A stretch of DNA of 64,000 nucleotides from an uncultured Prevotellaceae bacterium (GCA_902770635.1 CACXTX010000002.1:45463-109462); one strand, 5' to 3'. Shown: positions 44,382-54,087, counted from the first letter of the stretch. Notes: generated by a model from the letters alone, not told the origin. Made by a program: numbers and translations.

Positions 44382-45433
44382 TTATGATTCAAATATATTT
44401 CTCCACTGTTCTGCAATCTGTTCTATTCTGAAACGCTGAACATTTTTCAATGCTGCTTTAGACATTGCTTGCCGAAGGGCTTCATCTCTCATCATCTTAG
44501 ATAAACTCATCGCTAACAATTCAATATTGCCATTTTCGACAAGAATACCATCCTCGCTATCTCTAACGATATCTTTAGGACCACAAGGACAATCAAATGA
44601 CACAACTGGCAAACCACAAGCCATAGCCTCTACCAATACCATACCAAAGCCTTCAAACCGAGAACTGAATGCAAAGAGGGAACTATTGACATATTCCTGT
44701 TGGATATCGGTTGTCGGTCCATATAAATGACACCGACTATCATCTATTCCCAGCTCTTTCATCTGTTGCTCATATGGGGTACGATTTCCATCACCAAACA
44801 CAGCCAACTGCCAATCTGGATATTGCCTTTCAATAGTAGCCCATGCTTGTAGAAGTAGGTCAAAGCCTTTTTGGTAAACATAACGACCTACTGCAATAAC
44901 ACGTTTAACGCTAAGGGAACTTTTCTGAGTAGGACTAAAGGACAACGGGTCTGGTATTACACTAATGTTAGGTAGTTCTGCCCACGCCTTTTTATCTTCT
45001 TCCGTTAAGACAATAAATTGATCTAAATGTTTTAACTTCGAAACAAGGCTATACATCCAAAACTTTGCAAATAAATTTTTAATAAAGTTCGAATCATTAG
45101 TTTCAAAGTTCCTGTAACATCTGGATGAATACGCATCAGTTCCTTTGCCAAAGCCTTTTTAAATTGTCGCTGTTTCTTTAGATATACAAGAACCTTCTTT
45201 GCAAAGGAACACGTCCAAAGTTCTTCGAAACCAATATTTAGATTGATAACCTTGATTTTATCCGATAATGGATAAAACATAGGCTTGTTCTTGCCTTCTG
45301 TTAAAATAATCGTAATATCATAACCAAAATGGTCAGCAAAATAATTGGCTTTAAGTGTGAGCACACGCTCAACACCTCCTGCCATATATAAGGCTGGGGT
45401 AATATAGACTAACTTAAGTGGATTATTTCCCAT
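44382..45433 (-). pseudogene. Family-4 glycosyltransferase broken by deletion and frameshift
   Basis: The N-terminal third (from ATG 45433: LKLVYITPALYMAGGVERVL through KELMRIHPDVT) and the C-terminal two thirds (from about RNFETNDSNFIKNLFAKFWM through the EX7E region SRFEGFGMVLVEAMACGLPVV) are in different frames. The switch is at about 45113-45117. Remembered homologues carry about 30 residues between HPDVT and the RNFE-like segment that are missing here, so a deletion of roughly 90 bases plus a frame change is the likely event. The N-terminal reading frame ends at about 45032. It is the first gene of the minus-strand operon and the downstream genes look intact. Sequencing or assembly error is a possible alternative. 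Confidence 0.8.
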
Positions 45434-45453
45434 AAAGCATTTGGTTAGTGGCA

Positions 45454-45484
45454 CAAAAATACAAACTTTTTTGGAATAATCAAA
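45454..45484 (-). promoter_or_regulatory. Promoter of the minus-strand glycosyltransferase operon
   Basis: On the minus strand TTTG (45484-45481), 19-base spacer, TATTTTTG (45461-45454), 20 bases before the ATG at 45433. It physically overlaps the plus-strand acetyltransferase promoter. Confidence 0.68.
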
Positions 45485-45501
45485 AATAAATCGTACTTTT
45501 G
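45470..45501 (+). promoter_or_regulatory. Promoter of the acetyltransferase gene
   Basis: TTTG (45470-45473), 20-base spacer, TACTTTTG (45494-45501). The ATG at 45506 begins only four bases after the -7 element, implying a leaderless or almost leaderless transcript. Confidence 0.68.
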
Positions 45502-45505
45502 TTGC

Positions 45506-46099
45506 ATGAAAGACAAAGAAGGACTACGTGAGGGGCTACAAAAGAATCCCGGAATAAAACGTTTCTTGGACTATATCATCATGAATCAACGGGATGCACG
45601 ACCTCGCTGGTATGTCCGATTGCTGGCTCCACTTTACCAGCATCGGGGACGTGGGTCAAAGATCTATGGAAGTGTAAGGATGGACACACCACCCTACCGC
45701 CGATTCTTTTTGGGCAACCATAGTGTCATTGAATCGTATTGTTGCATCAACAATGCGGTGGGTGATGTGGTAATCGGAGATTATGCTCGCATTGGAATCC
45801 ACAACACCATTATCGGACCTGTGTGTATCGGTAACCATGTGAATTTGGCACAAGGCATCACCGTGACAGCACTGAATCATAATTTTGAAGATAAGACAAA
45901 ACGTATTGACGAACAAGGCATCACAACCAAACCTGTCATTATTGGTGATGATGTTTGGATTGGTGCCAATGCTGTTATCCTTCCAGGAGTCACCATCGGT
46001 AAACATTGTGTGGTGGCAGCGGGGGCTGTTGTCACAAAGGATGTTCAGGACAACACCATTGTGGGAGGTGTGCCAGCAAAAGAAATTAAGAAAATCTGA
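45506..46099 (+). CDS. Hexapeptide-repeat (left-handed beta-helix) acetyltransferase
   Basis: A 197-residue acyltransferase of the LacA/WcaF type. The C-terminal half is a left-handed beta-helix ([20 protein letters not shown], then [22 protein letters not shown]), with the acetyl-CoA and active-site loop around [14 protein letters not shown] (probable catalytic His) and the end motif [18 protein letters not shown]. It would O-acetylate a sugar of the glycan. The N-terminal 60 residues are a family-specific extension. It is divergent from the glycosyltransferase operon, with the two promoters overlapping. Confidence 0.92.
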   Translation: MKDKEGLREGLQKNPGIKRFLDYIIMNQRDARPRWYVRLLAPLYQHRGRGSKIYGSVRMDTPPYRRFFLGNHSVIESYCCINNAVGDVVIGDYARIGIHNTIIGPVCIGNHVNLAQGITVTALNHNFEDKTKRIDEQGITTKPVIIGDDVWIGANAVILPGVTIGKHCVVAAGAVVTKDVQDNTIVGGVPAKEIKKI

Positions 46100-46109
46100 G
46101 TATATATAT

Positions 46110-46445
46110 TTAATCAAATAGATTGAGGGAGAGGTCTTGCTGGGGCTTCTCCTCTTCTTTTATCTGTTGCTCTTCACGGAACTGGAGCATCATCTGGAGA
46201 GCATCTGCCGAACCTGCTGTATTCAGTCGATAATAGCCACGTTGTCCTGTACTTTCTATCAAGGACTGGTTGGACTTACTGTTTTTCAACAGATACTGTT
46301 GCACATAACTGCGAATTTCCTCCCAATCAGGCTGAACGAAGAAGGTACAATTCATGTTATAAACGTGCTTGGCAATGGCTTGTACGCTTATTCCTCGTTC
46401 TCCGGCAGCTGTGAGAATATGAAGTATTTGTTTGTCGTAAGTCAT
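46110..46445 (-). CDS. Small winged-helix-like conserved protein
   Basis: A 111-residue protein found, from memory, in Prevotella and Bacteroides. The N-terminal 90 residues look like a winged-helix domain (DKQILHILTAAGERGISVQAIAKHVYNM then a wing near GQRGYYRLN), and the C-terminus is an acidic tail ending DLSLNLFD. It could bind DNA, but no operator or regulated gene is evident. It converges with the acetyltransferase gene and sits downstream of another winged-helix protein gene, with a terminator between them. Confidence 0.72.
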   Translation of the reverse strand: MTYDKQILHILTAAGERGISVQAIAKHVYNMNCTFFVQPDWEEIRSYVQQYLLKNSKSNQSLIESTGQRGYYRLNTAGSADALQMMLQFREEQQIKEEEKPQQDLSLNLFD

Positions 46446-46454
46446 TCTGAAATA

Positions 46455-46495
46455 AAAAAGGCCGGTATGCCTTGTAGCTTACCAGCCCCTTTTTA
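46455..46495. terminator. Terminator downstream of the H1-like winged-helix gene
   Basis: Stem GGCCGGTA (46460-46467) pairs with TACCAGCC (46480-46487) with one mismatch. T runs follow on both strands, so it may work in either direction; it ends the minus-strand gene at 46512. Confidence 0.8.
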
Positions 46496-46511
46496 TGCTT
46501 CTTAATTGAGA

Positions 46512-46808
46512 TTAAGCCAATGTAATCTTCTCGTCAGCAGTAGCGAGCTTGCCCTCTTTGAAGAGCCAACCCAGACCGAGCAGAGTCTCCTCCTCGCTAA
46601 TCTTAGCTGCCTTAGCAATCTCCTTAACGGTCAGTGCCTTCTCAGCAGCTGCCAGAGCCTGATAAACATCACCAGCCTTGAAACCAGCGTTCTCACCATT
46701 TACTACCAAAGCTGCCTTCTTAGGAGCTGCAGCCTTCTTTACAGTAGCCTTCTTCTCAGCTGCCTTAGGAGCAGCAGCTTTCTTTGTTGTAGTTTTCTTT
46801 TCTGCCAT
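46512..46808 (-). CDS. Winged-helix protein with histone-H1-like Lys/Ala tail
   Basis: A 98-residue protein. Residues 1-35 are a low-complexity Lys/Ala/Thr/Pro segment (KKTTTKKAAAPKAAEKK and following), like the basic tails of histone H1 and bacterial HU extensions. Residues 36-98 form a compact winged-helix domain (GDVYQALAAAEKALTVKEIAKAAKISEEETLLGLGWLFKEGK), resembling DUF2582. The combination suggests an abundant nucleoid-associated DNA-binding protein; this is inference. It has its own promoter and terminator and is monocistronic. Confidence 0.85.
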   Translation of the reverse strand: MAEKKTTTKKAAAPKAAEKKATVKKAAAPKKAALVVNGENAGFKAGDVYQALAAAEKALTVKEIAKAAKISEEETLLGLGWLFKEGKLATADEKITLA

Positions 46809-46860
46809 AGTTCTTTAAAAATTTATACACTATTGAATAGATGTTCTATTAAATCGTGTG

Positions 46861-46868
46861 CAAAATTA
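46861..46868 (-). promoter_or_regulatory. -7 element of the H1-like winged-helix gene
   Basis: TAATTTTG on the minus strand, 52 bases before the ATG at 46808. Confidence 0.5.
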
Positions 46869-46923
46869 AGAACTTTTCAATTATTTTGTGAGCGCAAACA
46901 ATTGATTTTTACAGTTTTTATAA

Positions 46924-48684
46924 TTATTCTTGATGCAAATCAAGTGCTAACTGCAATTCATCCAGCTGTTTAGCGTCTAATTCACCTGGAGCATCCAACA
47001 TGACATCACGACCACTATTGTTCTTTGGGAAGGCTATACAATCACGAATAGAATCGAGACCTGCCATGATGCTCACGAAACGGTCGAGACCGAAAGCCAA
47101 ACCTGCATGAGGAGGTGCTCCATATTTGAAAGCATTGATTAAGAAACCAAACTGAGCCATAGCCCTCTCTGGTGTGAAGCCCAAAATCTGGAACATTTTT
47201 TCCTGTAATTTACCATCATGGATACGGAGTGAACCACCACCTACTTCGATACCGTTGCAAACAAAGTCGTAAGCTACCGCACGGACCTTTTCAGGAGCAG
47301 AATCCAACAATGGAATATCATCTGGATTAGGCAATGTAAACGGATGGTGAGTAGCCATCAGACGCTGTTCCTCGTCGCTCCATTCGAAGAGAGGGAAATC
47401 GACAATCCATAGGCACTTGAACACGTTTTTGTCACGCAGTCCAAGACGGTCGCCCATCTCCAAACGCAACGTACAGAGTTGGATACGAGTCTTGTTGGCT
47501 TTATCGCCACTAAGAATCAAAACAAGGTCGCCATCCTTGGCACCAGTCTTCTCTTTCAGATTCTGCCAAACCTCTGGCTGATAGAATTTGTCAATTGATG
47601 ATTTCACAGTACCATCGGAATTGAACTTAACATAGACCAAACCTTTGGCTCCAACCTGTGGACGTTTAACAAAGTCTGTCAGCTGATCGAGTTGCTTACG
47701 GGTATAGTCTGCACAACCAGGCACTACGATACCACCAATATATTCAGCTTCATTAAAGACAGGGAATTCGCCTGTACCTTTCAGCACATCCATCAGTTCT
47801 ACAAACTCCATTCCGAAACGAAGATCGGGCTTGTCTGAGCCAAAACGACGCATTGCCTCATGCCAGGTCATACGCTCAAGTTTAGGTAACTCGACACCAC
47901 GTACTTCCTTAAACAAATGACGTGCCAAATCTTCAAAAATATTGAGCACATCTTCCTGATCAGCAAACGACATTTCACAGTCTATCTGCGTGAACTCAGG
48001 CTGGCGGTCTGCACGGAGGTCTTCATCACGGAAACACTTGGCAATCTGGAAGTAACGGTCGAAACCACTGACCATCAGTAACTGTTTCAATGTCTGTGGA
48101 CTCTGGGGCAACGCATAGAACTGGCCAGGGTTCATACGACTTGGAACAACAAAGTCGCGAGCACCTTCTGGAGTAGAACCAATCAGGATAGGCGTCTCTA
48201 CCTCGATGAAATTCAGATTGTCCAAAAAATTACGAATCAAAATAGTCATACGATGGCGCAATTCAAGATTCTTTCGAACGCAAGAGCGACGCAGGTCAAG
48301 ATAGCGATACTTCATACGAATATCATCACCACCGTCGGTATTATCCTCAATCGTAAACGGAGGCGTCTGGCTCTCAGACAGCACATTCAACTTTGTTACC
48401 AGGATTTCAATGTCACCAGTATCCATCTTGGGATTCTTAGCCTGACGCTCACTGACAACACCTGTAGCCTGAATACACCACTCACGACCCAGTTTGTTAG
48501 CCTGTTCACAAAGTGCGGCATCCTTTGACTCGTCAAATACCAACTGTGTAATGCCATAACGGTCGCGCAAGTCGACAAACGTCATGCCACCCATTTTTCT
48601 TGTTTTCTGTACCCAGCCTGCCAGCGTTACTTCGCTGCCGGCATCAGTGAGACGTAACTCACCACAAGTTTTTGTTCTATACAT
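46924..48684 (-). CDS. aspS: Aspartyl-tRNA synthetase
   Basis: A 586-residue class II aminoacyl-tRNA synthetase of the bacterial type, charging tRNA-Asp. An N-terminal OB fold ([23 protein letters not shown]) binds the anticodon. Class II motif 2 is [18 protein letters not shown], the bacterial GAD-like insertion follows, and motif 3 is [15 protein letters not shown]. Length and insertion distinguish it from archaeal AspRS and from AsnRS. It stands alone behind its own promoter. Confidence 0.97.
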   Translation of the reverse strand: MYRTKTCGELRLTDAGSEVTLAGWVQKTRKMGGMTFVDLRDRYGITQLVFDESKDAALCEQANKLGREWCIQATGVVSERQAKNPKMDTGDIEILVTKLNVLSESQTPPFTIEDNTDGGDDIRMKYRYLDLRRSCVRKNLELRHRMTILIRNFLDNLNFIEVETPILIGSTPEGARDFVVPSRMNPGQFYALPQSPQTLKQLLMVSGFDRYFQIAKCFRDEDLRADRQPEFTQIDCEMSFADQEDVLNIFEDLARHLFKEVRGVELPKLERMTWHEAMRRFGSDKPDLRFGMEFVELMDVLKGTGEFPVFNEAEYIGGIVVPGCADYTRKQLDQLTDFVKRPQVGAKGLVYVKFNSDGTVKSSIDKFYQPEVWQNLKEKTGAKDGDLVLILSGDKANKTRIQLCTLRLEMGDRLGLRDKNVFKCLWIVDFPLFEWSDEEQRLMATHHPFTLPNPDDIPLLDSAPEKVRAVAYDFVCNGIEVGGGSLRIHDGKLQEKMFQILGFTPERAMAQFGFLINAFKYGAPPHAGLAFGLDRFVSIMAGLDSIRDCIAFPKNNSGRDVMLDAPGELDAKQLDELQLALDLHQE

Positions 48685-48716
48685 TATTATAATATATTAT
48701 TTTCTTCTTTAGCGTG

Positions 48717-48724
48717 CAAAATTA
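48717..48724 (-). promoter_or_regulatory. aspS -7 element
   Basis: TAATTTTG on the minus strand, 32 bases before the aspS ATG. Confidence 0.5.
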
Positions 48725-48821
48725 CTAATTATTTATGAAATATGCATCATAAGAGAGTTCATAAAGTCTTAAAATAATTAAAAAACGGGGAACAAATGAT
48801 ACGACTATGCAGAAAAAGGCT

Positions 48822-48829
48822 TACTTTTG
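48822..48829 (+). promoter_or_regulatory. -7 element of the DUF1573 gene
   Basis: TACTTTTG, 30 bases before the ATG at 48860. It rules out an in-frame ATG at 48827 as start. Confidence 0.58.
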
Positions 48830-48859
48830 CACCGACAAAATACCTTAGCAAGGATAAAA

Positions 48860-49252
48860 ATGATGAAAAAGAAGATATTTTTGACACTGTTATTGGTATG
48901 TGGCATGACCATGGTTATGGCACAAAAACCTGCCCAAATTAAATTTGAGAAAACAACCCATAGCTTTGGCTCTTTCTCTGAAAAGAACCCGAAGGTAAGT
49001 TGTACTTTCACTTATACGAATATTGGCGAACAGCCTCTTGTAGTCAATCAAGCCATTGCATCATGCGGATGTACTGTTCCTGAATACACCAAAACACCAG
49101 TACAACCTGGTGAAAAGGGTGAAATCAAGGTTACATACAATGGTGCGGGCAAGTTCCCTGGACATTTCAAGAAATCGATAACTGTTCGAACCAATGGTGC
49201 TGTTGAGATGACTCGCCTATATATAGAAGGCGACATGACAGAAGCCAAATGA
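48860..49252 (+). CDS. DUF1573 secreted protein
   Basis: A 130-residue exported protein with a signal peptide (MKKKIFLTLLLVCGMTMVMAQ) and one Ig-like DUF1573 domain, marked by FTYTNIGEQPLVV, SCGCTVPEY and PGEKGEIKVTYN. DUF1573 proteins are numerous in Bacteroidota and are ASH/MSP-like beta-sandwiches of unknown role in the periplasm. The conserved CGC pair could bind metal or form a disulfide. The start is at one of two adjacent Met codons, 48860 or 48863. A strong terminator follows. Confidence 0.88.
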   Translation: MMKKKIFLTLLLVCGMTMVMAQKPAQIKFEKTTHSFGSFSEKNPKVSCTFTYTNIGEQPLVVNQAIASCGCTVPEYTKTPVQPGEKGEIKVTYNGAGKFPGHFKKSITVRTNGAVEMTRLYIEGDMTEAK

Positions 49253-49274
49253 TAATTGAAAAAAAGAAGAATAT

Positions 49275-49308
49275 AAAGAAGCACTGCTCAGTTGGGCAGT
49301 GCTTCTTT
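49275..49308. terminator. Terminator between DUF1573 and DUF3078 genes
   Basis: A perfect 13-bp stem: AAAGAAGCACTGC (49275-49287) pairs with GCAGTGCTTCTTT (49296-49308), with an 8-base loop. It serves the convergent genes on both sides. Confidence 0.9.
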
Positions 49309-49315
49309 ATGGTTC

Positions 49316-50611
49316 TTAGAAAGAGTATGTTAAACCTATGGAGCTCCATTCTTGGAACTGGAAATAGCCTAAGTGCTCATCCCAGTTGTTGGAATCGTCG
49401 AAACGTGGATAGAGAAACAGATTGGCAGAGATATATTTGGTAACTTTCAGTTCAAACTGATTCTCCCACTCTATCAAGGAACGATGATACGACGTATTAG
49501 CATAGAAGCGTGATTTCCATGAAATCTGATCAGCGATCTGCCATTTCAAATCGGCAGTAAACTGTGAGGCAAACTCTTCTCTGGTATGATGATTACCCTC
49601 AATACCGTTGCTCGAGGTCAGTGCATCACGGTCAACATAAACAAAGTTGAATGACAACGGCAGGAAGTTCAAGCTACCCGTCAACCGATTGTTAAAAGCA
49701 CTTACCTTATATTCCATACCGACACCGAGATTCAGATGAAAAGGTGACATGAAATCCGAATAGGTTTGGGGATCATTGGCCTTCAAGCCTTTGGCAAACT
49801 GTGTATAAGCTAACAATTGCAAAGTATAGTACCAATGTTTGTGAGCCTGCAAGCCTAATTTGCTATTCAAACGCAACAGGTCGTTGTTGGTTTTAAACTT
49901 ATGAATGGTATCCGATGAAGAAGTCTGGAAGCCTAACTTCATCTCTAACTTATTCTCAAAAAGAACCTTATCCTTATCATTATAGTTCAATTCAAGAGTT
50001 GCTGCTGCCACAGCAGAGTAGTTACTCTCACCACCTTTATGCCAGTTGTTAGAAACATAGTTCTGCAAAAATTGCAAATAGCCATCTCCCTTGAATTTCC
50101 AGAAATTGGGTTTTTGAATGACAACGGCAACAGGGACAGCCTCTGGCTCCTCTGGTAATGGTGCCGCCATGTCAACAAGGTCAACCTTCTGTGTCAGTTC
50201 TGTATTAACATCATCGCGCAGAGAACCAACATCCTTCAAATTGCTTTCATTGTTTTTCACCAAATCAGGACGACGCATATAAAGTTTCATCATAGCTTCG
50301 TCAATAGCATCCGTTACCTCATCACCCGTTTGGGGAAACAGCGACAACTGCTTGTTGGCACCCGAGTGGTAGAAAGTGGCAGGTGCAAACAATCGGAAAT
50401 AGCGACCGTCTGACACTTCAGTCCGCAACTGAGCATTCACCTGATGCAACGAGTCCAATTGACGACGAAGCACGACAAGCGAATCCATGTAATCCTTGAC
50501 TACCTGAGCAGTATCAGGCGTCACTACTCGACTCTGCTTACTACGTTGTGCTGATGCATCAACGAAAGACAGCACAATCAACAATACAACAATAATATAT
50601 CTGTATTTCAT
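49316..50611 (-). CDS. DUF3078 outer-membrane beta-barrel-like protein
   Basis: A 431-residue exported protein (start MKYRYIIVVLLIVLSF at 50611, cleavage near ASAQ). After a coiled-coil-like N-terminal region, the C-terminal 270 residues show alternating aromatic beta strands ending in a terminal aromatic residue (EWSSIGLTYSF), as in outer-membrane barrels. The segment NFWKFKGDGYLQFLQNYVSNNWHKGG is characteristic of DUF3078, a Bacteroidota-restricted family. Function is unknown. The promoter at 50621-50628 supports this start over the upstream Met at 50623. Confidence 0.86.
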   Translation of the reverse strand: MKYRYIIVVLLIVLSFVDASAQRSKQSRVVTPDTAQVVKDYMDSLVVLRRQLDSLHQVNAQLRTEVSDGRYFRLFAPATFYHSGANKQLSLFPQTGDEVTDAIDEAMMKLYMRRPDLVKNNESNLKDVGSLRDDVNTELTQKVDLVDMAAPLPEEPEAVPVAVVIQKPNFWKFKGDGYLQFLQNYVSNNWHKGGESNYSAVAAATLELNYNDKDKVLFENKLEMKLGFQTSSSDTIHKFKTNNDLLRLNSKLGLQAHKHWYYTLQLLAYTQFAKGLKANDPQTYSDFMSPFHLNLGVGMEYKVSAFNNRLTGSLNFLPLSFNFVYVDRDALTSSNGIEGNHHTREEFASQFTADLKWQIADQISWKSRFYANTSYHRSLIEWENQFELKVTKYISANLFLYPRFDDSNNWDEHLGYFQFQEWSSIGLTYSF

Positions 50612-50620
50612 AATCGACTG

Positions 50621-50628
50621 CAAAGTTA
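50621..50628 (-). promoter_or_regulatory. -7 element of the DUF3078 gene
   Basis: TAACTTTG on the minus strand ends nine bases before the ATG at 50611, implying a leader of only a few bases. Confidence 0.6.
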
Positions 50629-50647
50629 CAAATAAAATCTATATTAT

Positions 50648-50678
50648 TTTGTATTTTGCTCGTTTATTTGTATCTTTG
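50648..50678 (+). promoter_or_regulatory. yidC promoter
   Basis: TTTG (50648-50651), 19-base spacer, TATCTTTG (50671-50678), 29 bases before the yidC ATG. Confidence 0.72.
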
Positions 50679-50707
50679 CACCTTGTAATTTAATTATTAG
50701 GTATAAA

Positions 50708-52582
50708 ATGAACAAAGATACGATTATCGGTTTCGTTCTCATAGCCGTTGTGCTGATTGGTTTCAGCTGGTATAATCAACCATCCGCAGAAGAGATAGAA
50801 GCCGCACGTTTACAAGATTCCATTGAATCAGTCATGAAAGAGAAAGCTGTTCAGGAGCAAAAGATTGCTCAGAAAAAGCAGCAAGTCGCAGTAGATTCAG
50901 CAGCACTGAACGACACTACAGCTCTCTTTCATCAAGCCATGAACGGAACTTCCCAAAAAGTAGTGCTTAAAAATTCCAAGTTGGAGTTGACTCTTGACAC
51001 AAAAGGTGGCATCATCAAGAAGGCTGTCATTAAGAATTTCAAGAGTATAGATGGGAAACCTGATGTCACCTTGTTCGACGAAGAAGATCAGAACCTGAAC
51101 TTCATGTTGGCTGGTAAGCAGGACAACATTGTTACTGCCGACTTGTTCTTTACTCCGTCTGAGCAGACAGATTCTACCGTTACCATGACAGCTGTGGCAA
51201 GTAACGGAGGAGAGATCTGCCTGAAGTATCGATTAGGAAAAGACTATTTGCTGAGCCTTTCTTTACAGACCAAAGGAATGGCCAATCTCTTTGCTCCTTC
51301 TTACAAGGAAATGGAAATTGAGTGGAACGACCACTGCCGCCAACAGGAGAAAGGTTTCTCATTTGAGAGTCGCTATACCTCTTTATATTATAAGGAGACT
51401 AAAAGTGGTAGCACAGACAAGTTGAGCGAGTCGTCCGACAAAAAAGAAACTATCGAGGAAGAGCTTGACTGGATTGCCTTCCGTAACCAGTTCTTCAGCA
51501 TAGCCTTGATTTCCAAGGACAACTTCTCTGCCAATAGCAGTCTTTCGACTGTTCAAGACGAGAAAGGCACTGGCTACCTGAAGTATTTTGAGGCCAAATT
51601 AAAGACGGCCTTTGACCCGACAGGTGCCAAGGCCTCTGAATTTGAGATGTATATTGGTCCCAACAATTTCCGCCTGATAAAAGCCGTTGAGGAGCAGAGT
51701 ACTTTTGGAAAGGATCTCGATCTTGAACAACTGGTTGACCTTGGCTGGTGGCTGCTGCGCTGGATTAACCGCTGGTTTACACTTTATGTCTTTGACTGGT
51801 TGACTGGCTTTGGCCTGAACATGGGTATCGTTCTGATTCTGATTACCCTCTTGCTGAAAGCCATTACCTTCCCGATGGTGAAGAAGAGTTATATGTCGTC
51901 AGCCAAGATGCGTGTGCTGAAGCCCAAGTTCGAGGAAGCAACCAAGCAGTATGACAAGCCTGAGGACCAGATGAAGAAACAGCAAGAGATGATGTCCCTT
52001 TATTCCAAGTATGGTGTCTCTCCCCTTTCCGGCTGTCTTCCCATGCTTATCCAGATGCCTATCTGGCTGGCTATGTTCTTCTTTGTACCGAATGCCATCC
52101 AGCTGCGTGGTGAGTCATTCCTTTGGATGGCTGACCTCTCTACTTACGATCCTATCATAGAATGGGGTACCAACATCTGGGGTATTGGCGACCACCTGTC
52201 ACTGACCTGTATTCTGTTCTGTGGTGCCCAGCTAATCTACACTTGGATCTCTATGCGTCAGCAGAAGGACCAAATGATTGGGGCACAAGCTGAGCAGATG
52301 AAGATGATGCAATGGATGATGTACATCATGCCACTCATGTTCTTTTTCATCTTCAACGACTACAGCTCTGGTTTGAATTTCTACTACTTTATTTCACTGT
52401 TCATGTCTGCAGCCATCATGTGGACACTGCGAAAGACAACGGATGATGCCAAACTGTTGGCAATCCTGGAAGCCAACTATCAGGCTAACAAGAACAACCC
52501 CAAGAAGCAAAGTGGACTGGCTGCCCGATTGGAGGCTTTGCAAAAGCAGGCTGATGAGATGCAACGTCAGCGTAAAAAATAA
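50708..52582 (+). CDS. yidC: Membrane protein insertase YidC
   Basis: A 624-residue inner-membrane insertase with the Gram-negative layout: one N-terminal helix (IGFVLIAVVLIGFSWYN), a large periplasmic beta-sandwich domain, and the conserved C-terminal five-helix Oxa1 core (for example GVSPLSGCLPMLIQMPIWLAM and the final FNDYSSGLNFYYFISLFMS). It inserts membrane proteins alone or with SecYEG. The C-terminal tail is basic and could contact ribosomes. It is followed after nine bases by the DUF1846 gene. Confidence 0.96.
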   Translation: MNKDTIIGFVLIAVVLIGFSWYNQPSAEEIEAARLQDSIESVMKEKAVQEQKIAQKKQQVAVDSAALNDTTALFHQAMNGTSQKVVLKNSKLELTLDTKGGIIKKAVIKNFKSIDGKPDVTLFDEEDQNLNFMLAGKQDNIVTADLFFTPSEQTDSTVTMTAVASNGGEICLKYRLGKDYLLSLSLQTKGMANLFAPSYKEMEIEWNDHCRQQEKGFSFESRYTSLYYKETKSGSTDKLSESSDKKETIEEELDWIAFRNQFFSIALISKDNFSANSSLSTVQDEKGTGYLKYFEAKLKTAFDPTGAKASEFEMYIGPNNFRLIKAVEEQSTFGKDLDLEQLVDLGWWLLRWINRWFTLYVFDWLTGFGLNMGIVLILITLLLKAITFPMVKKSYMSSAKMRVLKPKFEEATKQYDKPEDQMKKQQEMMSLYSKYGVSPLSGCLPMLIQMPIWLAMFFFVPNAIQLRGESFLWMADLSTYDPIIEWGTNIWGIGDHLSLTCILFCGAQLIYTWISMRQQKDQMIGAQAEQMKMMQWMMYIMPLMFFFIFNDYSSGLNFYYFISLFMSAAIMWTLRKTTDDAKLLAILEANYQANKNNPKKQSGLAARLEALQKQADEMQRQRKK

Positions 52583-52591
52583 AGGTAAAAG

Positions 52592-54058
52592 ATGAAAATT
52601 GGATTTGATAACGAAAAGTATCTTAAGATACAGTCAGAGCATATCCGTGAGCGCATTGCACAGTTCGATGGAAAGCTCTACCTTGAATTAGGCGGAAAAC
52701 TATTTGATGACCATCACGCCAGTCGCGTATTACCAGGGTTTAAGCCTGACTCGAAACTCAGGATGTTCGCACAATTACGCGACCAACTGGAAATTGTCAT
52801 TGTGGTCAGTGCCGAGGACATAGAGAAAAACAAGGTACGTGCCGACCTTGGTATTACCTATGATGAGGATGTATTGCGACTTCGCGACGAGTTTATGCAG
52901 CGCGACTTCATGGTAGGTTCCGTAGTCATTACCCACTATAATGGCCAGCGTGCTGCCGATCAGTTCCGTCATCGTTTAGAGCGCATGGGCATCAAGTCAT
53001 ATTTCCATTATCTGATAGACGGCTATCCCCATAATGTGGAGTTGATTGCCTCTGACGAAGGTTTTGGCAAGAACGATTATGTAGAGACCAGTCGCGAATT
53101 GGTCATTGTGACAGCTCCCGGTCCCGGCTCAGGAAAAATGGCTGTCTGTCTTTCTCAGCTATACAATGAGCACAAGCGTGGCATACGAGCCGGTTATGCC
53201 AAGTTTGAGACTTTCCCTGTATGGAATCTGCCCTTGAAACATCCTGTCAACATCGCCTATGAAGCAGCTACAGCCGACTTGAACGATGTTAACATGATTG
53301 ACCCGTTCCATCTGGAGGCCTACGACAAGATAGCAGTCAACTACAACCGTGACATCGAGATATTCCCTGTGCTCAACGCATTGTTCGAGGGTATCTATGG
53401 CGAGAATCCCTACAAGTCGCCTACAGACATGGGAGTCAACATGGTTGGTTTCTGTATTTCTGATGATGAGGTTTGTTGCAATGCCAGTCGCGAGGAGATT
53501 ATCCGCCGATACTACGATGCCACCAATAAGTTGGCAGATGGTGCTGACAACGAGAACGAAGTACATAAGATTCAACTGCTCTTTAACCAAGCTAAGATTA
53601 CAACAGCTTATCGCCGTGTAACCGTTGCAGCAGCAGCCAAGCAGGAATTAAGCGAACATACAGCAGCAGCCATTGAGTTGTCTGATGGTACGATTATCAC
53701 TGCCAAATCATCACCTCTATTAGGCTGTTCTGCTGCATTATTGCTCAATGCCACCAAGCATTTGGCTGGAATTGACCACGAAGCAAAGCTCATTCCGCAG
53801 AGCATGATTGAACCGATTCAAAAAACGAAGATTGAATACTTGGGAGGCAAGAATCCCCGTCTGCATACTGATGAGGTTTTGGTAGCCCTCAGCGTACTCT
53901 CTGAAAACGATGATCTTTGTCGTTGTGCCTTGGAGCAATTGCCAAAATTGCGCGACTGTCAGGTACACTCTACGGTCATGCTCAGCGAAGTAGACCAGAA
54001 GATTTTCAAGAAACTGGGATGCGGTCTGACGTGTGATCCCGTCAGAAAGAAATCATAA
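52592..54058 (+). CDS. DUF1846 family protein
   Basis: A 488-residue cytoplasmic protein of the DUF1846 family, recognised by the N-terminus GFDNEKYLKIQSEHIRERI, LYLELGGKLFDDHHASRVLPG and TAPGPGSGKMAVCLSQLYNE (a P-loop-like GPGSGKM). The family is widely conserved and structurally characterised, but its reaction is unknown; the phosphate-binding-like loop suggests a nucleotide or phosphorylated ligand. It lies nine bases after yidC and is probably co-transcribed. Confidence 0.9.
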   Translation: MKIGFDNEKYLKIQSEHIRERIAQFDGKLYLELGGKLFDDHHASRVLPGFKPDSKLRMFAQLRDQLEIVIVVSAEDIEKNKVRADLGITYDEDVLRLRDEFMQRDFMVGSVVITHYNGQRAADQFRHRLERMGIKSYFHYLIDGYPHNVELIASDEGFGKNDYVETSRELVIVTAPGPGSGKMAVCLSQLYNEHKRGIRAGYAKFETFPVWNLPLKHPVNIAYEAATADLNDVNMIDPFHLEAYDKIAVNYNRDIEIFPVLNALFEGIYGENPYKSPTDMGVNMVGFCISDDEVCCNASREEIIRRYYDATNKLADGADNENEVHKIQLLFNQAKITTAYRRVTVAAAAKQELSEHTAAAIELSDGTIITAKSSPLLGCSAALLLNATKHLAGIDHEAKLIPQSMIEPIQKTKIEYLGGKNPRLHTDEVLVALSVLSENDDLCRCALEQLPKLRDCQVHSTVMLSEVDQKIFKKLGCGLTCDPVRKKS

Positions 54059-54087
54059 ATTTGCACCTGTTATCTACTTAAACTAAC

